Positions 26,539 to 35,019 of a DNA stretch of 64,000 nucleotides are shown one piece after another; the stretch's first letter is position 1, and every line of letters starts with the position of its first letter. Below the pieces are notes generated by a model that saw nothing but the letters and a program-made list of their open reading frames with translations, did not search any database and was not told the origin of the DNA. The translations under genes and the position numbers were made by a program. The stretch is taken from assembly GCA_046542845.1 (NCBI GenBank), contig JBKHAN010000006.1:15382-79381 (forward strand), given 5' to 3'. The DNA comes from SKKC01 sp046542845 (GTDB lineage Bacteria; Spirochaetota; Spirochaetia; DSM-27196; SKKC01).

Positions 26539-28626
26539 TCAGGAACGCCCCATCTTGACGCTGACGCCGTACTGTACCGACTCACCGGGCTGCAGCTGAA
26601 ACCGCCACCTCGGAACGAGCGTGGACCCCTGATAAATGCTGTCGAGATGGTTCTCGTGCATGGAATGGGTAATAACGGGAAGGCTCCATGCGTCGGCCGG
26701 ATGCTGGAACGAAACCGAGAGGTCGATCCTGTTCACGAGGTCTTCGTATATAATTGTACCGGCGTCCGAAAGGACCTGCATGGCGGGCCCGACTTCCGTG
26801 TGAGCCGCCTGAGGATTCTCTTTCGATCTGCTTCTCCTCAGTAGCGTCTTTCGCGCAATTGCCGGGTCCGACTCCGGGAACACGTGCACTCTCAGCGCGT
26901 CAACCTGATCCGACACGAACCCGAGATTAAGCTCGCAGCCATAACACCCCGCAACAACATCGGTCGAGAGGTTTTCCAGCCGCATTTCTGCACTGACGGT
27001 GCTCTCTCCGAAATGAAACCGCTTGCGAAGCTTCATGCGGGAGACTCCGGTGTCCGTCGTCAAGTCGAACTCGCAGTCGAGGGTAAGGTAATTACCGGTA
27101 CTGTTGTACTCTTCGACTGAGAACATGCACGTATATACCTCGGCGTGCTCAACATGCTGCATGCGGTCGAATTGTTGTATCGTGCTGTCACTCGAAAAAA
27201 AGTGATCAATAAACGACCGTCTCGTATAGCGGTCAAACGAGGTATCGTCACCGAGCTCCTCGTGGTAGCGCTCCATATGGCGCGACATGACGTCCATGTA
27301 GTTCCACGGTGCGGGCAAATAATCGAGCTCGACAAGACGCGCCCCCTCGCGGTGCACGTATGCGTTCATCTCCTGGCCCTGGTACAGGTACTCGTCGAGC
27401 CCGTCCATATCGTAATCGACCGAGACAATCGATGGTATAAATATGCCTTTTTCTCTCGTGACCTTCTCTGCTTCAATAAGCGATCGATACACAGCCTTTC
27501 TGAGATGGTTGTGATAGATACCGCCGGCAGCCCCGTGCCAGTAGGCGGTATGCGACTGTCCCTTCCACAGTTCTTCGCGCGCAGCCTGTTTTCGGTACTT
27601 GTCACCGCGTATCTGATTCACGAGTACGTGGGTGTATTGCATCTTCGCATAAAGCATGTTGCTCTCGGGATAACGGGTCAGAAAGTCCCTGAAAAAGCCA
27701 CCTGCGAGGTAACCGTCGTCTTCGTCGCTTCCATTCAGTACCGACCTCACGTGCAGCAGCGTACGCTGTCGTTGTGGATTCAGCGTCCAGAGCATCATGT
27801 CGTCGTGACTCGTGGCAGGAAAATACGCCCGCCTGCGGGGAAGACCGGACTTCAGATAGCGAACCGGGGTCGTGAGCGTGAGCCAGTCCGATTCTTTCTG
27901 GGCAAGGCTCAAAAACCGCTCGAGCCAGCGGTCGTCGTATTCCGGGTGCGACAGGGCGCTTCCGTTCGCGTAGCGCCGGCCATCGTACATCATCGATACG
28001 ACGCCCGTGCCGTCGTCTGTTGCCAGCGAACTGATTTTTTCAAGAACGACTTCCGGGGGTGTGACGCCTATGTGTTCTTCCAGGCTCCGTCGAACCGGAA
28101 AAACAACCACCACCTTTCCCTGATCCTCGGTCAGGCACGGCTTGACCAGCTCTTCCGAATGAAGACCTGCGACCTTAAAATGATGATCATCGAGAAATAT
28201 ATGCTCGATGCCGCTGTTCCGGAGAGTCGAAGCGAGAAAGGGCTCCCAGACGTGCTCGGTAATCCACGCCCCGCGAGGCCGCCGACCGAAACGTTTTCTG
28301 AGAAATGTCGTGAGCCCTTCGATCTGCCCGAGCGAATCCTGCCGGGGTATCAGGCTGAAAACGGGATCCCAGAACCCTCCCCCGAGCATCTCGACCTGTT
28401 TGCGCTGGACCATTTCGCCGAGTACATCGGTAAACTCCGAATGGCTTGCGTCGAGCCACGTGAGTAGCGTACCCGAATAATGAAGCGTCAGCGGAACATT
28501 CGGCATGTTGTACAGTACGCGGAGAAAAGGCTTGTAGATTCGTTGATATACGCGCTCGAATTCCTGCGCGGGAGTTCCTACCGGGAGACTATTCGTTGTT
28601 CCGAAGATAAGCGATATAGATTTCAA
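26539..28626 (-). CDS. Glycoside hydrolase family 57 protein, 4-alpha-glucanotransferase-like
   Basis: A 695-residue GH57 enzyme acting on alpha-1,4-glucans. The start ISLIFGTTNSLPVG matches the first GH57 beta strand, and the nucleophile is predicted as Glu124 in AWITEHVWEP, near Glu123 of the archaeal 4-alpha-glucanotransferase. The length is also close to that enzyme (659), with a C-terminal beta-sandwich region as in DUF1926. No signal peptide is present, so it is probably cytosolic and used in glycogen or maltodextrin turnover. The start is uncertain: TTG at 28626 fits the family N-terminus, while a GTG at 28644 would add six residues. Confidence 0.88.
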   Translation of the reverse strand: MKSISLIFGTTNSLPVGTPAQEFERVYQRIYKPFLRVLYNMPNVPLTLHYSGTLLTWLDASHSEFTDVLGEMVQRKQVEMLGGGFWDPVFSLIPRQDSLGQIEGLTTFLRKRFGRRPRGAWITEHVWEPFLASTLRNSGIEHIFLDDHHFKVAGLHSEELVKPCLTEDQGKVVVVFPVRRSLEEHIGVTPPEVVLEKISSLATDDGTGVVSMMYDGRRYANGSALSHPEYDDRWLERFLSLAQKESDWLTLTTPVRYLKSGLPRRRAYFPATSHDDMMLWTLNPQRQRTLLHVRSVLNGSDEDDGYLAGGFFRDFLTRYPESNMLYAKMQYTHVLVNQIRGDKYRKQAAREELWKGQSHTAYWHGAAGGIYHNHLRKAVYRSLIEAEKVTREKGIFIPSIVSVDYDMDGLDEYLYQGQEMNAYVHREGARLVELDYLPAPWNYMDVMSRHMERYHEELGDDTSFDRYTRRSFIDHFFSSDSTIQQFDRMQHVEHAEVYTCMFSVEEYNSTGNYLTLDCEFDLTTDTGVSRMKLRKRFHFGESTVSAEMRLENLSTDVVAGCYGCELNLGFVSDQVDALRVHVFPESDPAIARKTLLRRSRSKENPQAAHTEVGPAMQVLSDAGTIIYEDLVNRIDLSVSFQHPADAWSLPVITHSMHENHLDSIYQGSTLVPRWRFQLQPGESVQYGVSVKMGRS

Positions 28627-28798
28627 CAGCAGACACCCGCACACACGTTCTGTTTGGCCAGGAAAACGAACGGCCGAGTAATGAGCGCAATGTCGTTACA
28701 GTATCATTAGCGTCCACAGCGCTGCAAGCAACGTGGAATTGCGTACACCTTCGGTGAAGCGTACGCGAATCCTCGTCGTGAAGCTCGCGCGTATATTT

Positions 28799-29944
28799 TT
28801 ACAGGTTTGATTTCAGACCGTCGGTAAGCAGGCTGCTGATATCTCTGAGGGTCTTGCGGGATGCCTCCTGGTAGCCTGCCGGGTCGTGCAGCACGGCAAG
28901 ACCGAAATAATGACTCAATCCCATGAGCATGTTTCCTGCGAGCCACGAATCGGTTATGCGAAGTCCTGAAGACGACTTGGCGTAGCCCTTGGCGAAGTCA
29001 TCGTAGTAGCGGCGGACCGCAGCAGGGGTAACAAACTCGGCTTCGCGAACAATATTGTAACAACTCGGATCGACGTTACTGATATAGAAGGCAAACAGCA
29101 CCATTCCCTGCAGTTCTTTCTCAAGCCTGCTGATCCCGCTTTCGAGATTGCTGCTGATAAACTGTCGAATCTGATGACTGATCATCTCGATTATCTTTTC
29201 GGTAAATTGCTCCTTGCCTTCGAAATAATTATAGAAGGTGCCTACCCCCAGCCCCGAAGCACTGGTGAGGCGGTAAATGTTCATGCCGTGAAACCCGGTT
29301 TTTCCGAGTATGCTTTTACCGCTTGCAAGCAGCTTCTCGGGCGTCGTTTCCTGGAGCTTCAAGGGAAGCGGTTGCACATCTATGCCGAACACCCGCTCCC
29401 AGTCGGGTGTATCGCGACGAAAAACCCCGCGAAGTATAAGATCGGTCACAGCGTCCGCGTCTATCGCAACCTGGTGGTAGGTGCGCCTGAACGCCGAGAA
29501 GCGTATACCGGCCATCACGAAAATCAGTTCACCAGCCGACGGAGTCCGACCAAGCGTATGCGTCAAGTGCTGTTCATAGAGCTGATTGATTTTCAGTTCG
29601 TAGTCGTAATACCGGTACTGACCCTGCCGAAAAACCTGCGTGATATCACGCTGCTCTTCAGAGAGCCGAAAGACCACCATGCACAAATTCGCGATTCGCT
29701 GCTCGATGGAGTCGCCGTCGACGGTTTCCAGTGCAGACGACAGCATGGTGTAATATCTGTTCAGTATTTCGAGGAAAATCTCTTCCCGGGACGAAAAATA
29801 CCGGTAGTAGGCTCCATTGGACATTCCGGCAGTACGGCAGATGTCGGCGACCGAGACCTGACTGATCCAGTTCCTGCTGAATAGCTCGACAGCCGCGGCA
29901 AGAAGCCGTTCTCGCGTTGCGGTACGTTGCTGCTCTCTAGCCAC
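28799..29944 (-). CDS. Tandem TetR-family regulator (two DNA-binding domains in one chain)
   Basis: A 381-residue protein with two complete TetR-type modules. The first helix-turn-helix is at about 29-50 (SVADICRTAGMSNGAYYRYF), and the second at about 219-242 (YRLTSASGLGVGTFYNYF). Each is followed by a helical ligand/dimer domain. Normal TetR proteins are about 200 residues and bind as homodimers, so this chain could form an internal pseudo-dimer. GGAAGG lies just before the GTG at 29944; a GTG two codons upstream would leave no spacing. It is divergent from the KAS III-Liv operon and matching operators lie between them, so it probably controls that operon and itself. Confidence 0.9.
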   Translation of the reverse strand: MAREQQRTATRERLLAAAVELFSRNWISQVSVADICRTAGMSNGAYYRYFSSREEIFLEILNRYYTMLSSALETVDGDSIEQRIANLCMVVFRLSEEQRDITQVFRQGQYRYYDYELKINQLYEQHLTHTLGRTPSAGELIFVMAGIRFSAFRRTYHQVAIDADAVTDLILRGVFRRDTPDWERVFGIDVQPLPLKLQETTPEKLLASGKSILGKTGFHGMNIYRLTSASGLGVGTFYNYFEGKEQFTEKIIEMISHQIRQFISSNLESGISRLEKELQGMVLFAFYISNVDPSCYNIVREAEFVTPAAVRRYYDDFAKGYAKSSSGLRITDSWLAGNMLMGLSHYFGLAVLHDPAGYQEASRKTLRDISSLLTDGLKSNL

Positions 29945-29958
29945 GGGCACCCCTTCCA

Positions 29959-29978
29959 GTGAATGAGAAATGATTCAC
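29959..29978. promoter_or_regulatory. Operator-like inverted repeat downstream of the tandem-TetR promoter
   Basis: An inverted repeat with arms GTGAAT and ATTCAC around 8 bases. It lies between the predicted transcription start (about 29987) and start codon (29944) of the tandem-TetR gene, fitting autorepression. A closely similar sequence recurs at 30095-30112: AATGAGA, three variable bases, then GATTCAC in both. Arm size and spacing are typical of TetR-family operators. Confidence 0.6.
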
Positions 29979-29993
29979 TCTTACTACCGGTGG

Positions 29994-30017
29994 AGTATAG
30001 CCCGCCTCCTTTCGAGC
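29994..30017 (-). promoter_or_regulatory. Predicted promoter region of the tandem-TetR gene
   Basis: On the minus strand a -10 box TATACT (29999-29994) has a T/A-rich -35-like TTTACC about 18 bases upstream. The predicted transcript would start near 29987 and pass through the operator at 29959-29978. The -10 matches sigma-70 consensus at five of six positions, the -35 at four. Confidence 0.45.
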
Positions 30018-30058
30018 GGTAAAGCGGTAAAAATGTGCTTCAGCGCGAGTGATTTCGC

Positions 30059-30087
30059 TTGACTCCGGGTATTTTCAGCATGAGAAT
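30059..30087 (+). promoter_or_regulatory. Predicted promoter of the KAS III-Liv operon
   Basis: A -35 box TTGACT (30059-30064) is followed after 17 bases by a -10-like GAGAAT (30082-30087). The predicted start is near 30094, exactly at the edge of the second operator-like site. The -35 matches consensus at five of six positions and the -10 at four. This is the best sigma-70 candidate in the divergent gap. Confidence 0.5.
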
Positions 30088-30094
30088 GCCTAAT

Positions 30095-30112
30095 AAATGA
30101 GAGTCGATTCAC
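30095..30112. promoter_or_regulatory. Operator-like site at the start of the KAS III-Liv transcript
   Basis: The sequence AATGAGA-GTC-GATTCAC repeats the core of the site at 29959-29978 with identical spacing. It overlaps the predicted transcription start of the operon and is followed by a further ATTCAC at 30114-30119. A repressor bound here would block initiation. The natural candidate is the divergent tandem-TetR protein. Confidence 0.55.
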
Positions 30113-30149
30113 CATTCACTTTATACATAGCAGACGGAGCACAGAAAGA

Positions 30150-31160
30150 ATGAACGTTGGAATCATGGGGATGGGAACCTACATACCCGATCACTTCATG
30201 ACCGCTGCTGACATTGCAGCCAAAACAGATATCCCCGAACACATTATCCAGGAGAAATTCGGCGTCTATCGAAAGCCCGTGCCCGGCCCTGGTGATACTA
30301 CCAGTGTCATGGGCCGCAAGGCGGCGTTGAAGGCAATCGAGCACGCAGGCATCGACCCGGGCGTCATAGATCTGGTGATCTGGAATGGAGCACAACACAA
30401 GGACTATCCGTGCTGGCTTGCAGGACTTGCAATCGCCGAGGAAATCGGTGCCGTACACGCCTGGAGCTTCGACATGGAAGCCATGTGCGGCTCCATGATG
30501 GCAGCCCTCGATACGGCGAAATCGATAATGCTCGCAAAACCGAAGGTCAACACGGTACTCATCGTAAGCGGGTACCGCAACGCCGATCTCATTGACCTCT
30601 CGGTACCGGATACCCGTTTCATGCTGGACCTGGGCGCCGGAGGCGCCGCCGTTGTCCTTCGCAAAAACCACGATCGCAACCTGATTCTCGAGAGCAGCTT
30701 TAAAGGTGACGGTTCGTTTGCTCGCGACTGCATTGTGCCGGTCCTCGGGACTGAAGCCTGGCCGCCTGAAAAGAATGACCTGAGCCATGCACATTTCGAA
30801 GTTGCCGACTCCGACGCATTCAAAAAGAAACTCGGTGAACGTACATTGCCAAACTTCTTTGACGTGGTCAGGGAGAGTCTCGCCGACAGCGGATACACCC
30901 AGGACGATATCGATTATCTGGCCATTCTGCACTTCAAAAAATCGGCTCACGACGCGGTGCTGGCAGAACTCGGGTTGTCCGACGAGCAGACGACATATCT
31001 GGACCAGTACGGGCACATTGGCCAGAACGACCAGATTCTTTCGCTGGAGCTGGGAATTCAAAGCGGTCGGCTCAAGGACGGAGATCTCACCGTTCTCGTA
31101 GGCGCCGGTCTGGGGTTTGTCTGGGCTTCCACAGTCGTACGCTGGGGAGCCGCACTTTAA
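30150..31160 (+). CDS. Beta-ketoacyl-ACP synthase III-like enzyme with Cys-His-His triad
   Basis: A 336-residue thiolase-fold enzyme of the FabH family, which condenses an acyl-CoA with malonyl-ACP or a related acceptor. The catalytic Cys113 is in MEAMCGSMMAA. His261 (AILHFKK) aligns with the FabH His. The FabH motif GNTS, with its Asn, reads GHIGQ here, so His289 replaces the Asn. Most family enzymes use Cys-His-Asn, so the reaction may differ, for instance transacylation, thioester formation or a different Claisen acceptor. It heads an operon with a Liv-type importer, a reductase and a hydrolase, which points to metabolism of an imported acid rather than bulk fatty acid synthesis. Confidence 0.85.
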   Translation: MNVGIMGMGTYIPDHFMTAADIAAKTDIPEHIIQEKFGVYRKPVPGPGDTTSVMGRKAALKAIEHAGIDPGVIDLVIWNGAQHKDYPCWLAGLAIAEEIGAVHAWSFDMEAMCGSMMAALDTAKSIMLAKPKVNTVLIVSGYRNADLIDLSVPDTRFMLDLGAGGAAVVLRKNHDRNLILESSFKGDGSFARDCIVPVLGTEAWPPEKNDLSHAHFEVADSDAFKKKLGERTLPNFFDVVRESLADSGYTQDDIDYLAILHFKKSAHDAVLAELGLSDEQTTYLDQYGHIGQNDQILSLELGIQSGRLKDGDLTVLVGAGLGFVWASTVVRWGAAL

Positions 31161-31208
31161 TGAGGAATCAATCGGGACATAAACCCGACTGAAATTCAGG
31201 AGGTTTAC

Positions 31209-32420
31209 ATGAAGAAGTCAATGCTTATGGCAGGCTTACTTACCATTTTAATGCTTCTACCCGTCTCCGTGTTCGCAAGCGGCGAAGCAGAAGAAGCAGT
31301 TGAGGACGAGATTCTCATCGGCGGGCTCACGTCGCTCAGCGGTGCGCTCATGGACTACGGTCAGCAGATGCAGAGGGGATTCGAGCTCGGTCTCGAGTAC
31401 GCTACGGACGGAACCATGGAAGTTGCCGGACGCCCGTTGCGCGTCATCTGGGAAGACACCACAACGGTACCCGAAGTCGCCCGCGAACGCGCAATCAAGC
31501 TGCTCGACGAGGACGGTGTGGACATAGTCGTGGGACCGGCTTCGTCTGCAGATGCATTTGCAATTCTCCCACTGTTCGAGGAGTACGAGCGGATCCTGCT
31601 CATGGAACCGGCTGCGGCGGACTTCCTCACCGGAGAAGCATCCAATCGCTACGTGTTTCGAAGCGGTCGTAATACCGCTCAGGACTCCAACGCAATGGCG
31701 GCGATCATTATCAACGAGATCCCCGATGCCCGCGTTGCGGTCTTTGCTCCGGAAGGTGCGTTCGGTCGTGGATACGCAGAGCCCTTTCGCGCGGCGCTTG
31801 AAGCCGACGGCGGAGAGGTCATACTCGAAGAGTTTGCGCCACCCGACGCGACTGACTTTACACCCTTTATTACCAGGATACGAAACGCGGATCCCGATTA
31901 CGTCTTTGTGATCTGGGCCGGTGCGAATAACCCCTGGCGGCAGATGTCCGAGCAGGGACTGTTCGAAGACTTCCGTGTATCAACCGGAGCGCCGGAAATC
32001 GCGGCTCTCCGCACCATGCAGGAAATGGAAGGAAATACCGGTTTCACCGTGTACTACCACTCTGTTGCACAGAATCCGGTCAACGAGTGGCTGGTAGAAC
32101 AGCATACCGAACGCCACGATATGCCGCCCGACATTTTCGTCTCCGGCGGTATGGCAGCAGCCATGGCAGTCGTGACGGCACTCGAGGAGACCGGCGGTGA
32201 TACCGACGCTGAAGCGCTCATCGATACCATGCGAGGCATGGAGTTTGACTCCCCGACCGGCATGCGTTACTTCAGGAGCGAAGATCATCAGGCTCAGCAG
32301 TCGCTGTTCGAGATTCGCTTCACCCGCGTCGACGGAGTGGACCACATTGTCCCCGAGCTGATCCGTGTGATCCCGCGCGACGACGTATCTGATCCGATTC
32401 AGACGACTCATACTCGCTGA
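31209..32420 (+). CDS. ABC transporter substrate-binding protein, branched-chain amino acid (LivK) type
   Basis: A 403-residue periplasmic type I binding protein. GGAGG precedes the ATG closely. The signal peptide (LLTILMLLPVSVFASG) is followed by a short acidic linker and then the mature start EILIGGLTSLSGALMDYGQQMQRGFELG, the usual first strand and helix of Leu/Ile/Val-binding proteins. Two-lobe architecture is of normal length. No lipobox Cys is present, so it is soluble. It delivers ligand to the permeases encoded downstream. The family also binds amides, aromatic acids and short-chain acids, and the enzymes of the operon suggest a carboxylic or acyl substrate here. A short hairpin (31172-31188) lies just upstream. 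Confidence 0.92.
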   Translation: MKKSMLMAGLLTILMLLPVSVFASGEAEEAVEDEILIGGLTSLSGALMDYGQQMQRGFELGLEYATDGTMEVAGRPLRVIWEDTTTVPEVARERAIKLLDEDGVDIVVGPASSADAFAILPLFEEYERILLMEPAAADFLTGEASNRYVFRSGRNTAQDSNAMAAIIINEIPDARVAVFAPEGAFGRGYAEPFRAALEADGGEVILEEFAPPDATDFTPFITRIRNADPDYVFVIWAGANNPWRQMSEQGLFEDFRVSTGAPEIAALRTMQEMEGNTGFTVYYHSVAQNPVNEWLVEQHTERHDMPPDIFVSGGMAAAMAVVTALEETGGDTDAEALIDTMRGMEFDSPTGMRYFRSEDHQAQQSLFEIRFTRVDGVDHIVPELIRVIPRDDVSDPIQTTHTR

Positions 32421-32455
32421 TTCACATACATCGGTATAGGGTAAACATGTCACAG

Positions 32456-32489
32456 GCTGGTGCGCATCCGATTTCGGGTGTGCACCAGC
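32456..32489 (+). other. Intercistronic stem-loop between the binding-protein and ATPase genes
   Basis: Bases 32456-32470 pair with 32475-32489 to form a 15-base-pair stem (two G-U pairs) closed by a 4-base loop. No run of T follows, so it is not a classic intrinsic terminator. Hairpins between a binding-protein gene and its transporter genes commonly stabilise the upstream mRNA or lower downstream expression. Here it fills most of the largest gap in the operon (112 bases). Confidence 0.7.
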
Positions 32490-32532
32490 AATTCCCTGAG
32501 AAACTTACGGAAGAGGAAGGATCGTTACAGAT

Positions 32533-33303
32533 ATGCCGGAAGCGATATTGCGGACAGAGAACCTGAGCGTGAGCTTTGGTGCCCTTAAAGCCGTAAACGA
32601 TGTCAGTCTCGAAATCGAGAAAGGCAGGTTCACGACGATTCTCGGGCCAAACGGCGCCGGGAAAACCACCTATTTTAATCTCATAAGCGGTCTGTTGAAG
32701 CCGACTGCCGGGAGAATATTCTTCAAGGAAACCGATATTACCGCGTATTCGGCGACGGAGCGTATAGCGATCGGTATGGGACGTTCGTTTCAGCTGACAA
32801 ACGTGTTTCCCATGCTTACCGTACACGAGAACATTCGTCTTGCCGCACAATCGCACGGTAAGGTCGGCTACAGACTTTTTCGAAGCCACCGCCGATATAC
32901 CGCGGTAAACGAAAAAACCGACGAGATTCTGGAACGGGTCCTGCTTCCGCACAGACGGGACGCACTTGCCGCAAGTCTCACGCACGGAGAACAACGCAAA
33001 CTCGAACTCGGCATGGTACTCGCGCTTGAGCCGGAGGTTCTGCTTCTCGACGAACCGACGGCGGGCATGGCGATAGAACAGGTGCCTGTCATGATCGATA
33101 TCATGCGCGACACTCACCAGCGCGGCACCACGGTGGTACTCATTGAACATAAGATGGACCTCGTAAAGCAGCTGTCGGATCGATTGATTATCCTGGTCAA
33201 CGGAAAGGTACTGGCCGACGGCAACCCGACGGACGTCTCACAGAATCCCGAAGTGCTGAAAGCATATCTCGGAGGAGGGGTGCTCGATGCAACCACTGCT
33301 TAA
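32533..33303 (+). CDS. livG: Branched-chain amino acid-type ABC transporter ATPase (LivG)
   Basis: A 256-residue ATPase: Walker A GPNGAGKTTYFNLISGL, LivG-type signature LTHGEQRKLELGM, Walker B LLLDEPTAGM and the switch His in LIEHKMD. The LTHGEQ variant is characteristic of LivG rather than LivF. It overlaps livF by 17 bases. With LivF it forms the heterodimeric motor of a five-component importer. The Shine-Dalgarno site is somewhat distant, GAGGAAGG about 13 bases before the ATG, and the preceding stem-loop may affect its translation. Confidence 0.94.
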   Translation: MPEAILRTENLSVSFGALKAVNDVSLEIEKGRFTTILGPNGAGKTTYFNLISGLLKPTAGRIFFKETDITAYSATERIAIGMGRSFQLTNVFPMLTVHENIRLAAQSHGKVGYRLFRSHRRYTAVNEKTDEILERVLLPHRRDALAASLTHGEQRKLELGMVLALEPEVLLLDEPTAGMAIEQVPVMIDIMRDTHQRGTTVVLIEHKMDLVKQLSDRLIILVNGKVLADGNPTDVSQNPEVLKAYLGGGVLDATTA

Positions 33304-33991
33304 AGCCGAAAACATCGTCTCGTTCATTGGCCCGTATACTATTCTTCATGATGTCAGCCTGCAGGTTACAGCCGGCGAGGCGGTGGTTATTCTCGGTCGT
33401 AACGGCGCGGGTAAAACGACCTTCCTGAAAACCATTATGGGACTGGTACAGACGCGATCGGGGATACTCGATTTCGATGGCGAGAGCCTCGTCGGAAAGG
33501 AAACCCACGCGATACAAAGAAAGGGCATCGGATACGTACCGGAGGACTACGGAATATTCGACCTGCTGACGGTCGAAGAAAACATGCGCATTGCGATGTG
33601 GAAGGAAGACGCCGAGACGAAGGATCGCCGCGACTGGGTTCTTGATTTATTTCCTGACCTGAAGCTGGCGTATAAGCGCTTTGCGAAAACCTTAAGCGGC
33701 GGGCAGCGACAGATGCTGTCGGTCGGCCGCGCCCTGGTAAACAACAACCGGATACTCCTGGTCGACGAGCCGAGCAAAGGTCTCGCACCCGTCATTATCG
33801 AGACGCTTGCCGAAGCACTGAAAAAGATCAGCACGACAACAACCGTACTGCTGGTCGAGCAGAATTTTGCAATGGCATGCGCAGTCGGAGAGCGGTTCTA
33901 CATCATTAACGAAGGAAAGACGGTCGAGTCAGGCAGTATAGCCGACCTTATCAAGAACAAGGAACTCCAGGCCGTTCACCTGGGTATCTGA
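33287..33991 (+). CDS. livF: Branched-chain amino acid-type ABC transporter ATPase (LivF)
   Basis: A 234-residue ATPase that partners LivG. Walker A is GRNGAGKTTFLKTIMGL, the signature is LSGGQRQMLSVGRALV, and Walker B is ILLVDEPSKGLAP. The DEPSKGLAP form is typical of LivF. The ATG follows GGAGG. It ends 19 bases before livH. The order K-G-F-H-M differs from the E. coli livKHMGF order but is common among acid and amide transporters. Confidence 0.94.
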   Translation: MQPLLKAENIVSFIGPYTILHDVSLQVTAGEAVVILGRNGAGKTTFLKTIMGLVQTRSGILDFDGESLVGKETHAIQRKGIGYVPEDYGIFDLLTVEENMRIAMWKEDAETKDRRDWVLDLFPDLKLAYKRFAKTLSGGQRQMLSVGRALVNNNRILLVDEPSKGLAPVIIETLAEALKKISTTTTVLLVEQNFAMACAVGERFYIINEGKTVESGSIADLIKNKELQAVHLGI

Positions 33992-34010
33992 CCTGCAACG
34001 GAGGTACTGT

Positions 34011-35006
34011 GTGGGTACACTGGTCACTTTAGTCATCAACGGTCTGGCGCAGGGAGCGTTAATCTTCCTTATGGCCTCCGGTCTGTCCATTATTCTCGGG
34101 ATGATGGGCGTCATTAACTTCGCTCACGGCACGCTTTTCCTCTGGGGCGGATACATGTACGTGTGGTCCTATTACGGAATACGGCTGCGGGTCGCCATGG
34201 CAACGTTTCCCGAGGCGGTTCCGGTAACCCGGTTTGGTAACATTCTCACGATACAAGGCGTGCAGCTTCCCGCCGGTGAATCGCTGCCCTTTGTCGCAGA
34301 ACTCGGGATTTTTCTCGCCGCGCTGCTTATCGCAGTGGGATTCGTGTTCCTCATGGGCCTGGTGTTCGAGAAACTTTTTATCAATCGCGTCTATGGACGG
34401 GTCCCGGCGCAGATTCTCATAACGCTGGGTATTCAGGTCGTGTTTACCGACATCGTTCGTGTGATCTGGGGGCCGAACCCCTTCCCGATCGACCGGCCTC
34501 CGTTTCTCAGCGGCGTATCAGCAATCGGGAACGCGAGAATTGTGCACTATAACGTTTTTCTGATTATTGTTGGTTTGCTGATTGCGGTCATTATTCATCG
34601 TATACTCACGAAATCTCGTGTCGGCATGGTCATTCGGGCCGGTCTTCAAAGCCCTGACCATGTAAAGGCGATCGGAATTAACATACGTCGCTACTTTACC
34701 ATCGTATTCGCAGCCGGCGCGGCGCTCGCCGGACTCGGAGGTGCGTTGTACATGCCGCTCGTCGGCAACGTGGTATCGACAGCGGGAATGAGCAATCAGA
34801 TTCTGGCCTTTATAGTTGTCGTTGTCGGAGGCCTGGGAAGCTTCATGGGTTCGTTTCTGGGAAGTATCTTCCTGGGGCTCATGGGCGTTGGAATCGCGAT
34901 GACCGTTCCCGGCCTTTCGGTCGTCGCGAATGTCCTTATTATGGCACTGGTCCTCATGTTCCGGCCGAACGGCCTGTTCGGACTCGCCGTTTCGCGCGCA
35001 GACTGA
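34011..35006 (+). CDS. livH: Branched-chain amino acid-type ABC permease (LivH)
   Basis: A 331-residue membrane protein with about eight transmembrane segments. The opening NGLAQGALIFLMASGLSIILGMMGVINFAHG is the LivH signature (the family's leading NGL and GVINFAHG). The GTG start follows GGAGG at short spacing. An insertion near residues 50-90 (ATFPEAVPVTRFGN) makes it slightly longer than E. coli LivH (308). LivH and LivM form the translocation pore. Confidence 0.94.
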   Translation: MGTLVTLVINGLAQGALIFLMASGLSIILGMMGVINFAHGTLFLWGGYMYVWSYYGIRLRVAMATFPEAVPVTRFGNILTIQGVQLPAGESLPFVAELGIFLAALLIAVGFVFLMGLVFEKLFINRVYGRVPAQILITLGIQVVFTDIVRVIWGPNPFPIDRPPFLSGVSAIGNARIVHYNVFLIIVGLLIAVIIHRILTKSRVGMVIRAGLQSPDHVKAIGINIRRYFTIVFAAGAALAGLGGALYMPLVGNVVSTAGMSNQILAFIVVVVGGLGSFMGSFLGSIFLGLMGVGIAMTVPGLSVVANVLIMALVLMFRPNGLFGLAVSRAD

Positions 35007-35019
35007 GGAGGCATCTACT

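Noticed and set aside
27145..28467. 440-codon open frame on the plus strand opposite the GH57 gene
   Set aside because: It is antisense to a well-supported GH57 gene, lacks any family motif or ribosome site, and long shadow frames are common in GC-rich coding DNA.
28741..28766. Hairpin between the GH57 and tandem-TetR genes as a terminator
   Set aside because: The arms GCGTAC and GTACGC pair for only six bases, with no T-tract on the minus strand, so it does not meet the pattern of an intrinsic terminator.
30090..31061. 323-codon open frame on the minus strand opposite the KAS III-like gene
   Set aside because: Antisense to a gene with clear catalytic motifs and would also cover the operator region; its Cys/His-rich translation has no recognisable fold.
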